Assembly: GCA_963678705.1 (NCBI GenBank)
Contig: OY783209.1
Coordinates: 3,596,001 to 3,660,000 of the forward strand
Source: Panorpa germanica
Taxonomy: Eukaryota > Arthropoda > Insecta > Mecoptera > Panorpidae
Direction: 5' to 3'
DNA: 64,000 nt
The translations under genes and the position numbers were made by a program. This document shows positions 24,505 through 36,725 of the stretch, one piece after another; the stretch's first letter is position 1, and each line of letters opens with the position of its first letter. The notes beneath the pieces were generated by a model, which made no database searches, was not told where the DNA came from, and saw only the letters and a list, made by a program, of their open reading frames with translations.

Positions 24505-24695
24505 AAAAAAATTTACTGTAATATGCCTGAAGACTGTAAGCTGATATTTGAAAACATTTTTTAAAAAAACTTTGTATTTTAAATAAACATAATCGTATAT
24601 ATAGACTATAAATTATGTACTACAAATGAATATAATGTTTTAAATGCTTTTAACTATTGAAAGTTGATGCATTCAAATAAATATTCTAATAATAA
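24505..24695 (+). repeat. Dispersed repeat, possible LINE 3' end (copy 2)
   Basis: It shares GTAATATGCCTGA, GCTGATATTTGAAA and TTGAAAGTTGATGCATTC with 43505-43715. The conserved blocks and sloppy A/T-rich spacers suggest the 3' untranslated end of a LINE. No reverse-transcriptase coding is attached. Confidence 0.5.
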
Positions 24696-26235
24696 ATAAA
24701 ATTATTTATTTACTCGGAAAGGATCTTCTTACCCACCCGTTATATATGCATATATATATTTCTATTTATACATTTTATGATTAAAATGTTATACAAATAA
24801 CTTACTTCATAACATTAATATTGAAAACAAAGAGACAAAAACCTCAGAGATCTATTACGCAAGATTAATAACTTCACAAGTTAAGACAAGTTCACCTCAG
24901 TTACTTTTGAAAATATTTAATGAAGATGTAAACTTGCTGTCTTCTTTGTGATGAAAAGTACGAAAAGCTCATTCATTTACCACCTTTAGGAAGTCAAAGG
25001 AGAAGATTCACTTTTAATGTGAGCGGCTTATTACGAAAGTGAGACAAGTCTCTTTTTATGTCTTTGCTTTTCAACAGATAGACAATACACCATTTTAATG
25101 TATTTTATGAATAATTTACATATATTTTACGTTAATGTTTATATTTAGCAGTAACGGATCTACGGTTATTTTGATATTGGCGCCTCACCCACATTCTACA
25201 CACTGGTGAATCGCATACTTCATTGGTGAAAAAGAAGATATATTAAAATATCTCGTCAAAGATATAATTAATTTTCAATGTGTTTAATTTATATAGAGAG
25301 GTGGTGAAGGGTAGTGAGTGAGAGTAGGGGTTGTTTCAACGCCACTGTATACATCTAACATCAAGCGCTAACGCCATACCCACCCTACACCTTGTGCTTT
25401 ACTTGTATTACTCACCCTTCTTCATAACCATCAATTTATAGGGGCCACGATATTATACGACACGATTTATGACACCTTACCCGTCATCGTGAGACGATTT
25501 ACAGCGTCCGCGATTGTAAGACATCGATAATAACGTTACCGTTAACGTTAACTTTAACGTTAGCAACGAAACTGACGACAGATATTGAAAGAGTGCTTAG
25601 TACTAACAATAAACATGTCAGAAAACAATTCACATACAACTAGTAAGGCCATCTATTGAGCAAAACGGTAAACAGCATACCTGAACTGAAATGCATTGAT
25701 TAATTACATTGAATTATACTGAACATTAGTTAAGAGTTGTCAAACTGTGATCCGCAAAATATGATATCGTATTAACTGTTGAAGATTTTTCCTTCTTAAT
25801 ATCTGAAACATTTTTATACTTTTTATTTTTACGGTTTTCATTCTGTATACTAAAACTTACCAAGCATACACTACGGATAAATTCAACTCGGTTTTATACT
25901 GTTATATCTGATTATATATTTACTGATACTATTACTATTATACTGATATATATATTTATATATCTTGTCATGTTAATGTTTGCTCAAAGAGGTGCAGCGA
26001 CAACTGCTTACTGCTTCCAAAGGGATACGCTGGCAACATCATATATCATTTGCAGAATTAATTCCGCAGTGCGTGTGTCCACATTCAACTATATGTTCTA
26101 CAAAAGAGTAGTAGTTCCGAGTAGAATTAAAACCGGTGGGGTTTGTAAGTCAGTATGATTCCATGTGTTTTAGAATTTGAATTTTTCTCCACGCGGAATT
26201 ATTCCTCTGTAGGATCTAGGCCTTAGGCATAATGT
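24696..26235. other. Gene-free AT-rich DNA
   Basis: No exon is recognised. A G-rich tract lies at about 25300-25335. Confidence 0.35.
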
Positions 26236-26243
26236 ATATCAAC

Positions 26244-26398
26244 CAGTGCCCGATTTACAGGTGTGGAGGCCCCTAACTATTTTACAAATAAAAGGAATAA
26301 TTTCTTTCGTCAAATCTTTCAAAAATTTATTGCATTTCACTCTATTGTGGAGGCCCTGGGGCAGTAGCTCCGCCTGCCCTTCCTCAAATCAGGACCTG
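26244..26398. mobile_element. hAT-like MITE with 8-bp target duplication
   Basis: The 155-bp element begins CAGTGCCCGATTTACAGG and ends CAAATCAGGACCTG, whose complement CAGGTCCTGATTTG mirrors the start. Inner segments TGTGGAGGCCCC and TGTGGAGGCCCT are direct copies. Flanks are ATATCAAC (26236-26243) and ATGTCAAC (26399-26406), 7 of 8 identical. An 8-bp duplication and CAG...CTG ends are hAT hallmarks. No coding capacity. Confidence 0.75.
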
Positions 26399-26518
26399 AT
26401 GTCAACCAAGGTTCTACATACTCGTAATAAGTGTATGGTTATATACAATGATCTCTATTTAATCCGGCATTTTGTGGTACACCATATTCTTTAATTCGGC
26501 TTCAATTGAATCTGTTTT

Positions 26519-26912
26519 TAAATTTGTTTAAAACAATTACCTTGGGCTTGTATCCTAAGTCTTAATTTTCATAAAACTGTACTATATATTGATAAAGTTG
26601 TTAACTAGAACCTCAAATACCCAATTATTTTCTCTCCTTATATTTTGTCTCTTTAATTATTAAAGGGATTCAACGTTATAGAATATTCCGAGACATGTGA
26701 CATCACGTGCACTAAGTTGTAGCGATAGTTAAAAAGATAACATACTTAACACAGAACTCTTATCCATAGAAAAAATAACTGACCTACCCTTAATAGTAGA
26801 GACATGTTACGTCATAAATATGGCCGACATCTGTAGTACTAAAACTGCAATTAGATTTTTTAATTGCTATATATCTCCGTCAACATTTTAGATATTTATT
26901 TAATTAAAAACG
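26519..26912 (-). repeat. Dispersed repeat, 'GTCGGCCATAT' family (copy 2)
   Basis: The reverse complement aligns with 30290-30770 over almost its full length. Shared words include GATGTCGGCCATATTTATGA, GTAGGTCAGTTATTTTTTC, TTGAATCCCTTTAATAATTA and TTTGAGGTTCTAGT. Non-coding. It lies in inverted orientation about 3.4 kb from the other copy. Confidence 0.75.
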
Positions 26913-27552
26913 CCAATATATTACAATAATTGAATTACATTTTGTACTCCATGTTTTCCTTTAAACTCCACATTTGCTAGAACGACGAAATACTTTTTTA
27001 GATATTTCTATCGATTGCAGAGGTTCAAAATGTGCGTGAAGATTTAATAAGTATAGACCGGTGTTTGGATTTAATTTGTTTGAAGAAGGAGTCTACTGTA
27101 GCATAAATTAAACCTCTATGGAAGTAGAGAGGTGTTATGCTTATAGTTTTAGAGTCGCTGATGATGTACAGCATGCCAAACTGTTAGACTACGAGTTCTG
27201 GCTGCAATAGATCGATTCAACCAACACCAATAAACGCTTTGTTGTAGTCGCTTGATAGGATTTATTATTTATTAGAGCATTACCGTAGTACCTGACATCT
27301 ATAGAATGTATGGTTTAGCCTGGAGTACAACTACATACTCCAGGATTACTGTGAAGGATAACACAAATCGTAGGAATGGTTTTAAGTGGAATTCCACGAA
27401 TAAAGCGCTACATAAATATTTTATAAGAATCTCGGTAAATTACAAACATTGGTTTTGCAGTGATGCTACAAATGTTTAATGCAGATCTGAGCCGCAAGTA
27501 AAAGCGTCCTCATTAGGTTTTATTATAGGAAACATGAAGCCCTAAGGAGTTA
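26913..27552. other. Gene-free AT-rich DNA
   Basis: No exon or assignable repeat is seen. Confidence 0.35.
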
Positions 27553-27765
27553 GAATACGTGTTAGGTCTGACGCATACTGTAAGCGTATTTAAGCGAATT
27601 TTGACCCGACGTATACGCGCTACTACGATTTACCTATCCGAACCCTGTAAATGTAATAACCCTCGAATACTGCAAGCTGTCCAAATACGGGCGTTACGCA
27701 GCTCTCATTCTAGAAGTGTAAATCAACGAATTTTAACCAAGCAAATCTTGGTACATTTCTAACGT
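27553..27765 (+). repeat. Repeat shared with 54503-54556 and 53811-53835
   Basis: GTTAGGTCTGACGCATACTG and AAGCGTATTTAAGCGA recur in inverted orientation at 54503-54556. The word ACGAATTTTAACCAAGC near 27727 recurs at about 53813. So parts of one repeat, with GCGAATTTTRACC-type subterminal words, are present at both sites. Probably a degraded non-autonomous DNA transposon. The 67-codon frame across it looks incidental. Confidence 0.45.
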
Positions 27766-30289
27766 CGGTGAAGTACGCAGCCGATTCGATAGCAGTCGAT
27801 TCGGACTAGTAAATCAAAATTAATTCGGTGTTAAATCGAACTTTAAATTACATGTCTAATCGGAACATTTAAGCAAATATTTAAGTGATAATAGACTGTA
27901 GAAGTATTAAGTAACTTAAATATTATTATATAATGAATAAATTCACCAATTACTGTCTTATATTGCTGTTATAATATAGGAAAATAAAACGCAAACAAAC
28001 ATCTAAAACCTCAACAGGCCTATCAGGTTAATCTTAAGACTACACGACCGGGGCCTTATATTATGTGACCCTAGTTGTGTAAGACTTATGAGCACCCGAT
28101 TACAACCCTGTCAAACAACCCTTAATAAGGATCAAACATAATTGAAAATAAATGCAAAGTACGTAGAAAGTAAAAATATTTTTCTAACAATCATAAAAGA
28201 AATTAAGTTCTTTTTAAGTTGTAGAGTAGATAGCTAGCTTAATAATTAATTTTTACGGTAAATTATTAATTATGACAAGCAAGCAAATAGATATTTCATT
28301 TCAAATCTAAATTGAACTTCACTCAAAGTAAAATAATTTAAGTAAATAACTTTTCGTTCGTTCAAGTTTTCCCCGAGAGAGGGCTACTACATCAGAGTGA
28401 GGTGTGTATTACCAAAATCTTGAAATGAAATTAAATTAATCCTAATTGGTGTTAGTTAACTTGTAATTATAAAATTAAACACTAAGAACGAATAAATGCT
28501 AACTCTAATTTTCTTTAACTTTGACTCTTTTGTTAATTCATTCTTCGTTGATATTTTCCTGTTCTCCGTTTTCCATTTTCCATGTTTCTTTGACATACTT
28601 CGACATTTCCTTATTTTATTTCTGGTGAAAGTACAAAGAGCTATAAAAGCTTTTTAAAAGAAACGGAAAAAGCAACTAGAATTCACTAAAATCTTCTAAA
28701 TAAAAGGGTGAATCATGGAAGGAATAGTTAGGGGTGCTTTTGGGATCAATTAAAAGCCACAAATTAAAAGGAATCACATTGGGGGATATAAATCAAGGCT
28801 TCAGCTACTAAGAAAGGGTTCTGATATAAGCCTTTAGTATGTTTTGTGCTATTGTGGCTTCGAAGTTGGCCTCCCCCAGGTTATTTCTAGACGTGGGGAT
28901 GTGGATAGTACCTTGTTAATGTTTACTATTTTATTTATTATGTTGTAACATTTAAATATGACTTAGCAATTAATAAAAGGACTTTCAGTGGCTGTTGTTG
29001 GAGTAATTTAAAGTCTTGTAGAATTCTTTGCTTAGGAATAAACCGATACGCAGTAAATATTACACAATACGCAACATAAGGATTATTCATACCTGCTTCA
29101 TTTTAGTTGAGAGCATCAACTTTAGGTAGTTATTAGCACTAAAAACAATATATGCATGTAAAGAAATTATATTTCTTTAGTTAGTAACACTGACCAGAGA
29201 TATTACTACTGAATTCTAGTCAGATGTGCATGATGTTAAGTTATTATTAAATTAGATAAAATGGAATTGACAATTTAGATAATAAACTTTATATGTTGGT
29301 TCTTTGATTTCGGTAAGATAGTATGATTTAAGTTAAACAGTGTAATTATTATACTGTGTATGTAAATTACTAAAATAAAAGTATTTGATTTCAGAAGCAA
29401 CACATAAGTTTAATTAAAAAATTATAATTCCTAAAAGGTTTTATTTACATTTAGAAATTACAAACAATATATACATTTATAAATACTAGCATTTACATCG
29501 TCCCAAAGCGATGTATGTTCCATATACAAGGGTCAGCACTCGAAGTGTTACTTGTCATTTTGTATTTCTTTTATTTAAAAACTTCAGTATATCATAAAAA
29601 CATTTCAAATTTATTAAAAAATCATTCAAATATAAACGGAATATTTAAGTTTATTTATAAGAAAAAGTTAAGTTTATTAAGAATATTTAATTTATTGATT
29701 TATAAAAGTACAAATGGAGCATCTTACTTTTCTACAGAGTATATTTTCTCAAGCGGATAGCCAGCTTTTAAATCTCTTTATATAAACAGAATTTAGCTAC
29801 TCTAGTAGCGTATTTCACACGTATTGTTCGACAGCAGCGTCGTCTTCAAAACGTACTCCTCCTAATGCCTTTTTCACTGAACCAAACATATGGTGTCACA
29901 TGGCGATAACCTTGAGTGTTTTAGGATCCGATAATAGCAGACCAATACATGTAATGGCCCTACTATAAATAACTTATTACTAATAATTCAAATGCCTGAC
30001 TACAAATTCATACGAACATAGATTATTCATCATTCTATTGGATTGAAGGCATTCCGAATTAATTCATTCGATCTGTATTTGTGGTGTGTTTAAGTATTAA
30101 ACGTTCTTGACAATCATTAGCGTCTCAATACACGTTACTGTGTCATGCCACGTCATTAGGATTATCTGTGACAAACGGTTTAATTATTGAAACCCGCAGA
30201 CTACGTGAATTAAATATACAACATTAGCTTTCATATTCAAAGCAGTGCCGAATTATTCTGTTAAGGAATGGACTTGTGTACTCCTTTTT
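27766..30289. other. Gene-free AT-rich DNA
   Basis: No exon is recognised. A short minus-strand copy of the possible LINE-end repeat lies at 29105-29175. An 81-codon frame at 29515-29760 is Lys/Leu/Ile-rich, as expected from AT-rich sequence. Confidence 0.4.
29105..29175 (-). repeat. Dispersed repeat, possible LINE 3' end (copy 3)
   Basis: GCATCAACTTTAGGTAGTTA and AACAATATATGCATGTA correspond to the reverse complement of the distal part of 24505-24695. Truncated to about 70 bp. Confidence 0.4.
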
Positions 30290-30770
30290 AGGGGTCCATT
30301 TTACAATTGTTGATTGAAATTGATGTTAATAAATGTCTAATGGCGTTTTTATTTTAATAAATATCTAAATGTTGACGGAGATATAGCAATTAAAAATTCG
30401 AATAGTAGTTTTAGCACACAGATGTCGGCCATATTTATGACGTAACATGTCTGTACTATTAAAGGTAGGTCAGTTATTTTTTCTATGGATAAGAGTTCTG
30501 TGTTGAATATGCTATCTCTTTTACGTTCTGTTCTATAAAAGAGATAGCAACTTAGCGGACGTCATGTCACATGTCTTGTCACATGTCAGTTTTATAACGT
30601 TGAATCCCTTTAATAATTAAAAGGATAAAATGACCTTTTTAATTGTTAATATCTCCTAACATATAAGGAGTTATTAAAAAATAATTGGACATTTGAGGTT
30701 CTAGTAAACAACTTTATCAATATTATAGTACAGTTTTATAGAAACTAAGACATTGGACATAAGACCTTAG
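30290..30770 (+). repeat. Dispersed repeat, 'GTCGGCCATAT' family (copy 3, longest)
   Basis: The longest copy, about 480 bp, matched in inverted orientation by 26519-26912 and partly by 15433-15625. It carries a 13-bp perfect inverted repeat (GCTATCTCTTTTA at 30511-30523 and its complement at 30536-30548) absent from the 26.5-kb copy. It also has a small tandem of TGTCACATGTC near 30575-30598. No reading frame; parent element unknown. Confidence 0.75.
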
Positions 30771-32249
30771 ATTGGACATGTTCAGGGGGACAAATCTCTG
30801 TATTTGGAACGGAGCATTCGATGGCTGCGATGCTGACATCGCATATACATATATAATATATGATATCTTTTACGACGCGGTATTGTTATTGAATTCTTTA
30901 CGATGCTTCCATGCTGGTAGGTGGACACGTACCTTTAAGCTTTTTCTTCACGAAAAAATAACGCTCTTCTTTATGTAAAATCTAAGACTGGTATACTATA
31001 TACATATTTGGCAAAGTAATAATAATATATTTTAAAACAAAGAACTTTATTAAAAAAATTTAATATCTCAAAAAAGAAATGACTACTATTAGACGGAAGT
31101 ATTTATTATATTGCAGGCGCCTGGAATATAATTTGTAAAGTTTTTAAACGAACTTCAGTTTAGAAACATAGTGTAATACTGTTATATACATATACCATAG
31201 TATATAGTCTATGTACAAGCAAATACTGAATACTGAATACTGTAAAGAATAAGAAGAAGTACCTTATTCTTATTTGAAACAGAAAAATAAAATAAAATAG
31301 TCAGAAACTACATGATTGTCGTCATTAGGTAAATGGCTTCATTAGACAACAAGCTACAAGAAATAGTGAGCAGCGTAGATTACTACAGCACAATTGTAAA
31401 AAGTGGTATGTAAAAAGTTGGCAAAGATATCAGTGGTGGAAAACTAAGTGGGACCATCACGGGATTGCTTGGAGTATCTTCTTGAAAGGGCCTTCTGTTC
31501 TGAAGCTTTGTCAGACTGTGGTTGGGTTGATACTAGTCTGAAACTAGCCAAGTTCTACCTGTACAAGTTTGTTTTCAGTGTGAAATTAGATTTGAATTAG
31601 CATGTTGAATTTTTTCTTTATTTCTAATATTTTTTACTTTACTTAAAGGAAAACTATTTCAAAGTAACACATTTTCCATCCCTGTTAGACAGAAAACAAT
31701 ATACACTTTAGTTATAAGTTTTTCTGCTCTTTTTAGTTATTTTCCCTTTTTTCTTTTTTTGAAGAACTGAGACATTCGCATTAATTATTACAAGAAATAA
31801 AATATCCATTAGTCTAGGATAAATCGTGTGTCTATCGTTCCATCTCCCAATCTCTGTAACCCCTCTCCTCCACTGCTCCCCGCACATTTATCTAGTGCCA
31901 GTCAATTCGTTCGTCCATTCGTCTAGTCCGCCTCCGGATGTTCGTCTTGACGACAAACATTAACATGGATGTTTCTAGTTTGTCAACAGCCATTATTAGA
32001 AGAGACAGAAAAACTACCCCAACACATACAACCCTTGCGTTACGTTGAATAAAAATAAAGTGAGGTTTCACATAAAAGCAAAGTGTTTCACAAAATATAA
32101 AGTTGTCGAGAATTTGCCATTTATTTATCTTGTCCAATCACATATCTTACAAAAGCATAATGTTCTTTTTAAAGCAAACCGTGTAATTTTAGTTGAACGA
32201 GAAGTTTAGTTGAAAGAATCGGCTTGTTTCTTTGTTGTTCTTCTCTAGA
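30771..32249. other. Gene-free AT-rich DNA
   Basis: No exon is recognised. A C-rich tract lies near 31845-31890. Confidence 0.35.
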
Positions 32250-32830
32250 AGGAAGATATTTTATATCAGGTTCCATCCTGCTATCTTTGGCATTGGCTAC
32301 AGTTGCATGACGTTAGATCAATTGTAGACCTTGACCGCCTTTTTTTTCCAATTAACAAACAATTTTTCAACTTCAATTTTCGCTAGGTCTTCCTTCACTT
32401 GATATTTCCAACTCGTCCTTGTGCTGCTTCCAGAAGCTTCTTAGCCGTTCTGTTTCGATCCGTTCTTTCTACATTTCCTAGCCATTGAAGTCTTTTTCTT
32501 CTAATTTTTACCATAATGCCAATTTCTCGATATCTGTCATAAATTTCTATATTTGTTCTCATTTTCAAATGTCTGTTATCACATATTGCATCATTCCTTT
32601 TTCGCAAAATTTTAATATCCAAAATCTGCAGAAGATTGCAATCGTTCTTCTTCAAAGTCTCAGTTTGGGATCCATACAGCACAATTACAATTGATGCCAT
32701 TATAACTTTATACATCAGAATTATTTTAGTTTGCAATTCGCATTAGGCACAAATTCTGTAATGCATAATAACATTTATATCCAATTATAAGTCTTGCTTT
32801 AATTTCAATGTTCGTATTGGCTATTTCAAT
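32250..32830 (-). pseudogene. LINE reverse-transcriptase C-terminal relic (RTE/CR1-like)
   Basis: Degraded minus-strand coding of a non-LTR retrotransposon. The order is a CYYAL segment (near 32790), then VLYGSQTETLKK, then KRLQWLGNVERTDRNRTAKK, a GRP-type basic stretch (near 32395, needing a frameshift) and a VANAKDSRMEP segment near 32290. These match the region after the reverse-transcriptase core in a LINE type common in insects. At least two frameshifts and stops interrupt it. The catalytic core and the endonuclease are missing. The element at 58830-59225 is related. Clade not certain. Confidence 0.7.
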
Positions 32831-33180
32831 GCGCCCAGGTATCTAAACATACTAAACTACCCCATAATACAAAATTCAGTTAAAATACACCGCACTTTTT
32901 ATTTTTATACACAATGGTTATTTTACTACCCCTCTGATAAAGGCATAGTATTATTTCTAAGTAGATGGTAGCTCAGCAGAAAGAGTAAAGGTTCGATAAG
33001 GGTGGCTTTTCATTAAAGTCAATATAATTCAGGTCCTAAGTATGATTAATTGTTTTGTTTTAACCTTTGTTTCGCGTGTAAAACTCTCATATTTTTTCTT
33101 GGCTCTGGTCAATATTGATTCCCATTAAAACTGACATTGATTCTATTAAGTAATTAACTGTTTGGTTGGAATAATGGATA
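32831..33180. other. Gene-free AT-rich DNA
   Basis: Nothing recognisable; borders the LINE relic. Confidence 0.3.
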
Positions 33181-33184
33181 GGTT

Positions 33185-33335
33185 AAGGGCACGGGACGTA
33201 GGGAGGGAACGGGGGGTGTTTGGTGTTTAGTTTAGCTGTAGCTTAGACGGTGAGGCGAGGCGAGGCGCCATGGTTAACTGTAGGTGACCTCTGACCTCAG
33301 TTTGGGCGGCCGGTGACACACGTCGTTAATGGTAC
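33185..33335. promoter_or_regulatory. GC-richer block with perfect DR1 motif
   Basis: An isolated GC-richer stretch. At 33285-33297 it contains TGACCT-C-TGACCT, a perfect direct repeat of the nuclear-receptor half-site with one base of spacing (DR1 on the minus strand). Just upstream are GAGGCGAGGCGAGGCGCC and a GTTAAC word. DR1 elements are bound by HNF4, RXR/USP heterodimers and COUP/SVP receptors. Binding here is inferred from sequence alone, and no target gene is visible. Confidence 0.4.
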
Positions 33336-36300
33336 ACTTATATTTTTAGTGATATCGCTTTGGGTGAATGTTAGTCATAATTGTTTTTAATATATTCTTG
33401 ATTGTATATAGTCCTTAACGGTTGCTGCTGGATCAAAGGTCAAGTTATTTAATTACCCTTTTTTAGTGTATCCGATTTTTTTCTTATTTTAATTATTATA
33501 GATTTTCAGTCGGCTGTAGGAATTTTAAAAACAAACTTGAAAATACATTAAATTTCACTCACATCATGTAATATCTATTCATTCCCAGTAATCACCGTAA
33601 TAAATATAAATGAAGAAAAAGGCACGATTGTAGTTGAAGTTGATTTTTGTAAGTCCATAAAAAGAATCAGGAAATAAATTCTAAATGTCATTTAATTTTC
33701 TACAACTTTCTGGTAATTGCATCTAATTGTTTAATTAACCTTCGCGACTTTCTCTTGTAAAATTTACTTTACATTTCAATTGTCAATTCATTATCATGAA
33801 TAAATTCTCAGAGTTAAAATAATTTGTTCAAGTTAACCAAACTTTTCCCTTTACGCGTCTGACAATAAAACTTTTGCCCCAAGTTGAATTGTGTGTAGTA
33901 AGGAGTAACCCAAACCCTACGCAGTTGACATAACCCATCGACAAGAAAACTGCCTTCAAAGTACATCCAAAATAACTAAACTAACTTTCAACAAAATTTA
34001 AAATAAAGACGAAATATATTTAAAAAAAAAAACTAACCCTATTTTTAATTTAAAACTTAAAATTGTATTTTAGACTAACTGCAATGAAATTGACAGAGAT
34101 GAATTTAGGATTTAGGCACGGCTATTAATTACAACAAGAGCCCCGATTGGATAGTTAATTTAATATATTTTATGATTTCTTAAATCTTAATATATTGGAA
34201 ATATTAATTGAAGTGTCTTGTATGATCTCGGAGAAAATAATAACGCCGGTGTTAAAATAATAATGGAAACTTTCAAGTATCTTTTTAAAATAAACACAAT
34301 TATAAGAACGTACACTAAAAAAAATTAGTTTAAATAATACTGTAGACGCCTCTTACTTAAGCTAAGGCTGCACTGCGCTATTCTTTTTCCTAATACAGCA
34401 TTCGCCTAAGAAAGAGGCGTCTAAATCATTTTTTCGACCAATTTTTTTTTACACAGTACATATCAGTACTCATATGAATATTATCTTAATTCCTAACCAG
34501 GGAATGTATATTTTGTAATAAATTTAATTAAATATTTAAGAAGACCTTCCATCACTTGTCATTTTAAAATTAGTTAGTACGACATCGACCTTAATTCTAT
34601 AAACTTTTAATTGCAACATACGCATAAACCCTCAATAAAGCGCCTCATTAATTATCTGGATCCGACACTGACGATTCGTGTTACAAAATACTGTTTCAAA
34701 TCATGTAGAGACACAAGAAGGTTAAATCCGTTTCCCGTAGCTCGTAGCCTGTAGCCCGTAGAACAACATAGAGATCGTGTTTACGATTAAGATACGATAG
34801 CTACGTTGTAGAACATAGTGCAACTTAATTAGTTGCTGTACTCTACTGTAGATGGCAGACGTGCACTAGTGTATACTCAAGACACATACACAAACATAAG
34901 ACACTCTATATAATGGTATACTCGTCGCGCTCTATTTCTTGCTCTAAATCAACGTGCCGTTATTTTAAATGAAAACACCAACTGATGAAGATAAGACCAA
35001 CTTCGGATAAAATTAATAACATCTATTACAGGAATACAAGTTGTTCTCACATACATATGAGAACATACACCGCATCCGTGGTTTATTACTGTAGCAATAA
35101 TTCTAATTGGTTGTAAAAGCGGTAACTATTTATAATTATTATGTTAATTACATACTTCTATTTTAGATTTATATGTTCTGTGTAACTGTTTATGATCTTA
35201 TTCATTATCCGAAATATATTAATAAATCCATAAGTTTTCGTATGCGTCTCTGTTGTGTAAAAGAGATTGCATATATTCGGATGTGACATCACATGCAGTT
35301 TTTTTTTATAACTTTAGATACCTTTAATGATCATAATCGCTTATGATTCTATTTCTTTACAAAAATTCCACAATAGTTTGTCAATATTAGTTTTCTTGAG
35401 AAAATATGTTGAAGTTTTAAAGATGAAAATCATCAGCACTAATTAATTAAATTAAAACTTAAATATGCATAATAAAGTGTGCTTTGAAGAACATTTTCTA
35501 AAGTTTTCATTAAGTTTATCAGCCAACAAAGGGAAATACTCGCATAACTCCGCGGTCTAGACTAGTTTCTAAACAAACTTTTATTTCTGTTTCTAAAAAT
35601 TAAATATAAATTTATGTTCATTAACGCGCTATTTTTAAATTACTAATGAGTAAAGTTTCCAATTCGATTTTTAGATTTTAAATAAAAATAAAAATAATAA
35701 ATCACTAATCCAAAAATATTTAATCGTGCTCTCCAGCAAATGTATTGACAGTTGCGAAATCGCTTAGTGTAAAATCTTTCAACACTAAAAAAACTATTTT
35801 AGCGACATCTTATATTGATGTATCTTCTATGAACTAAAATTACTCGGCGACTATATATATTTATTTATATATATTGCTATATATATAAATATATTTATAT
35901 ATAAAGCAATAGTGTTCACATTCATAATTAAGCTTAATCCATGATAGTAAAATTAGAAACAATCAAGAAATACAATTGTTTTAAATCCTGAAACGACGTG
36001 TTAGAACTTGCAAAGATGTACTTGTACAACAGTGGTCCAAGATGCAATGTTGTACCAACCCAGATACGAGTGGGCTAAAAACCACGTGCGAAGAATTAGT
36101 GAACAGTATTGAGTATGATGCGATAGTGGATACAACGCAGGCTGGTTATATACATGTACACAACACAACACAATCAAAAGGAAAACAAAAACAAACACAC
36201 ACATAGAAACAGTTTCTTCAGAAATTTATAGACAACAAATAAAGAAACTGTAAAGTGAAGGAAAGGTAATTCTGTTATTAGAAAATGCATTTAAAAATTA

Positions 36301-36392
36301 ATTGAATCGAAGACGCAAATTGAATTAATTAAAATGTATAATACTATGGTGGATAATTTTATATTGTATGTATTTTACAATTAAAATATTAA
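33336..36392. other. Gene-free AT-rich DNA
   Basis: No exon is recognised. A foldback MITE (34343-34423) is listed separately. A small GTAGCYC-type microrepeat lies near 34735-34765 and a long A/T palindrome at about 35850-35900. Confidence 0.4.
34343..34423. mobile_element. Short foldback MITE
   Basis: The 81-bp segment begins TAGACGCCTCTTACTTAAGC and ends CGCCTAAGAAAGAGGCGTCTA, mutually inverted over about 19 bp with few mismatches. No clear target duplication and no other copy in the window. Confidence 0.55.
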
Positions 36393-36725
36393 TCTTAATA
36401 TATATAAATTACGTGTCACTGTGTTGTCCGCTATAGACTCCTAAACTACTTAACCGATTTTAATCAAATTTGTACACCGTGTGCAGTTTGACCCAACTTG
36501 AAAGATAGGATAGCTTACATCTCATTTTATTTATCTTATTGCTAATTATTTGTCTATTAATTATCTGTATATGACATATGACATCGGGCGACGATGATGG
36601 CGACATCTGTTGACTAGATTAAGTAAATATTCTGTTGAGTAAATCGAAATCTGTTGACTAGATTGAGTAAATATTCAATAGATGGCGCTACGTTAGGCAC
36701 AGCAACGCGTGGCCGGGACAGCTAG
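36393..36725 (+). mobile_element. Non-autonomous Helitron-like element (copy D)
   Basis: Host A at 36392, then TCTTAATATATATAAATTAC..., ending GGGACAGCTAG before T at 36726, so it has the full A|TC...CTAG|T signature. It carries CTAAACTACTTAACCGATTT and an internal duplication of the TGTTGACTAGATT segment (around 36608 and 36652). Non-coding, 333 bp. Confidence 0.7.

Noticed and set aside
24335-25563. CGTTAT/GTTAAC clusters as a satellite or regulatory array
   Set aside because: Units are irregular in spacing and orientation, and the words are only slightly unusual for A/T-rich sequence.
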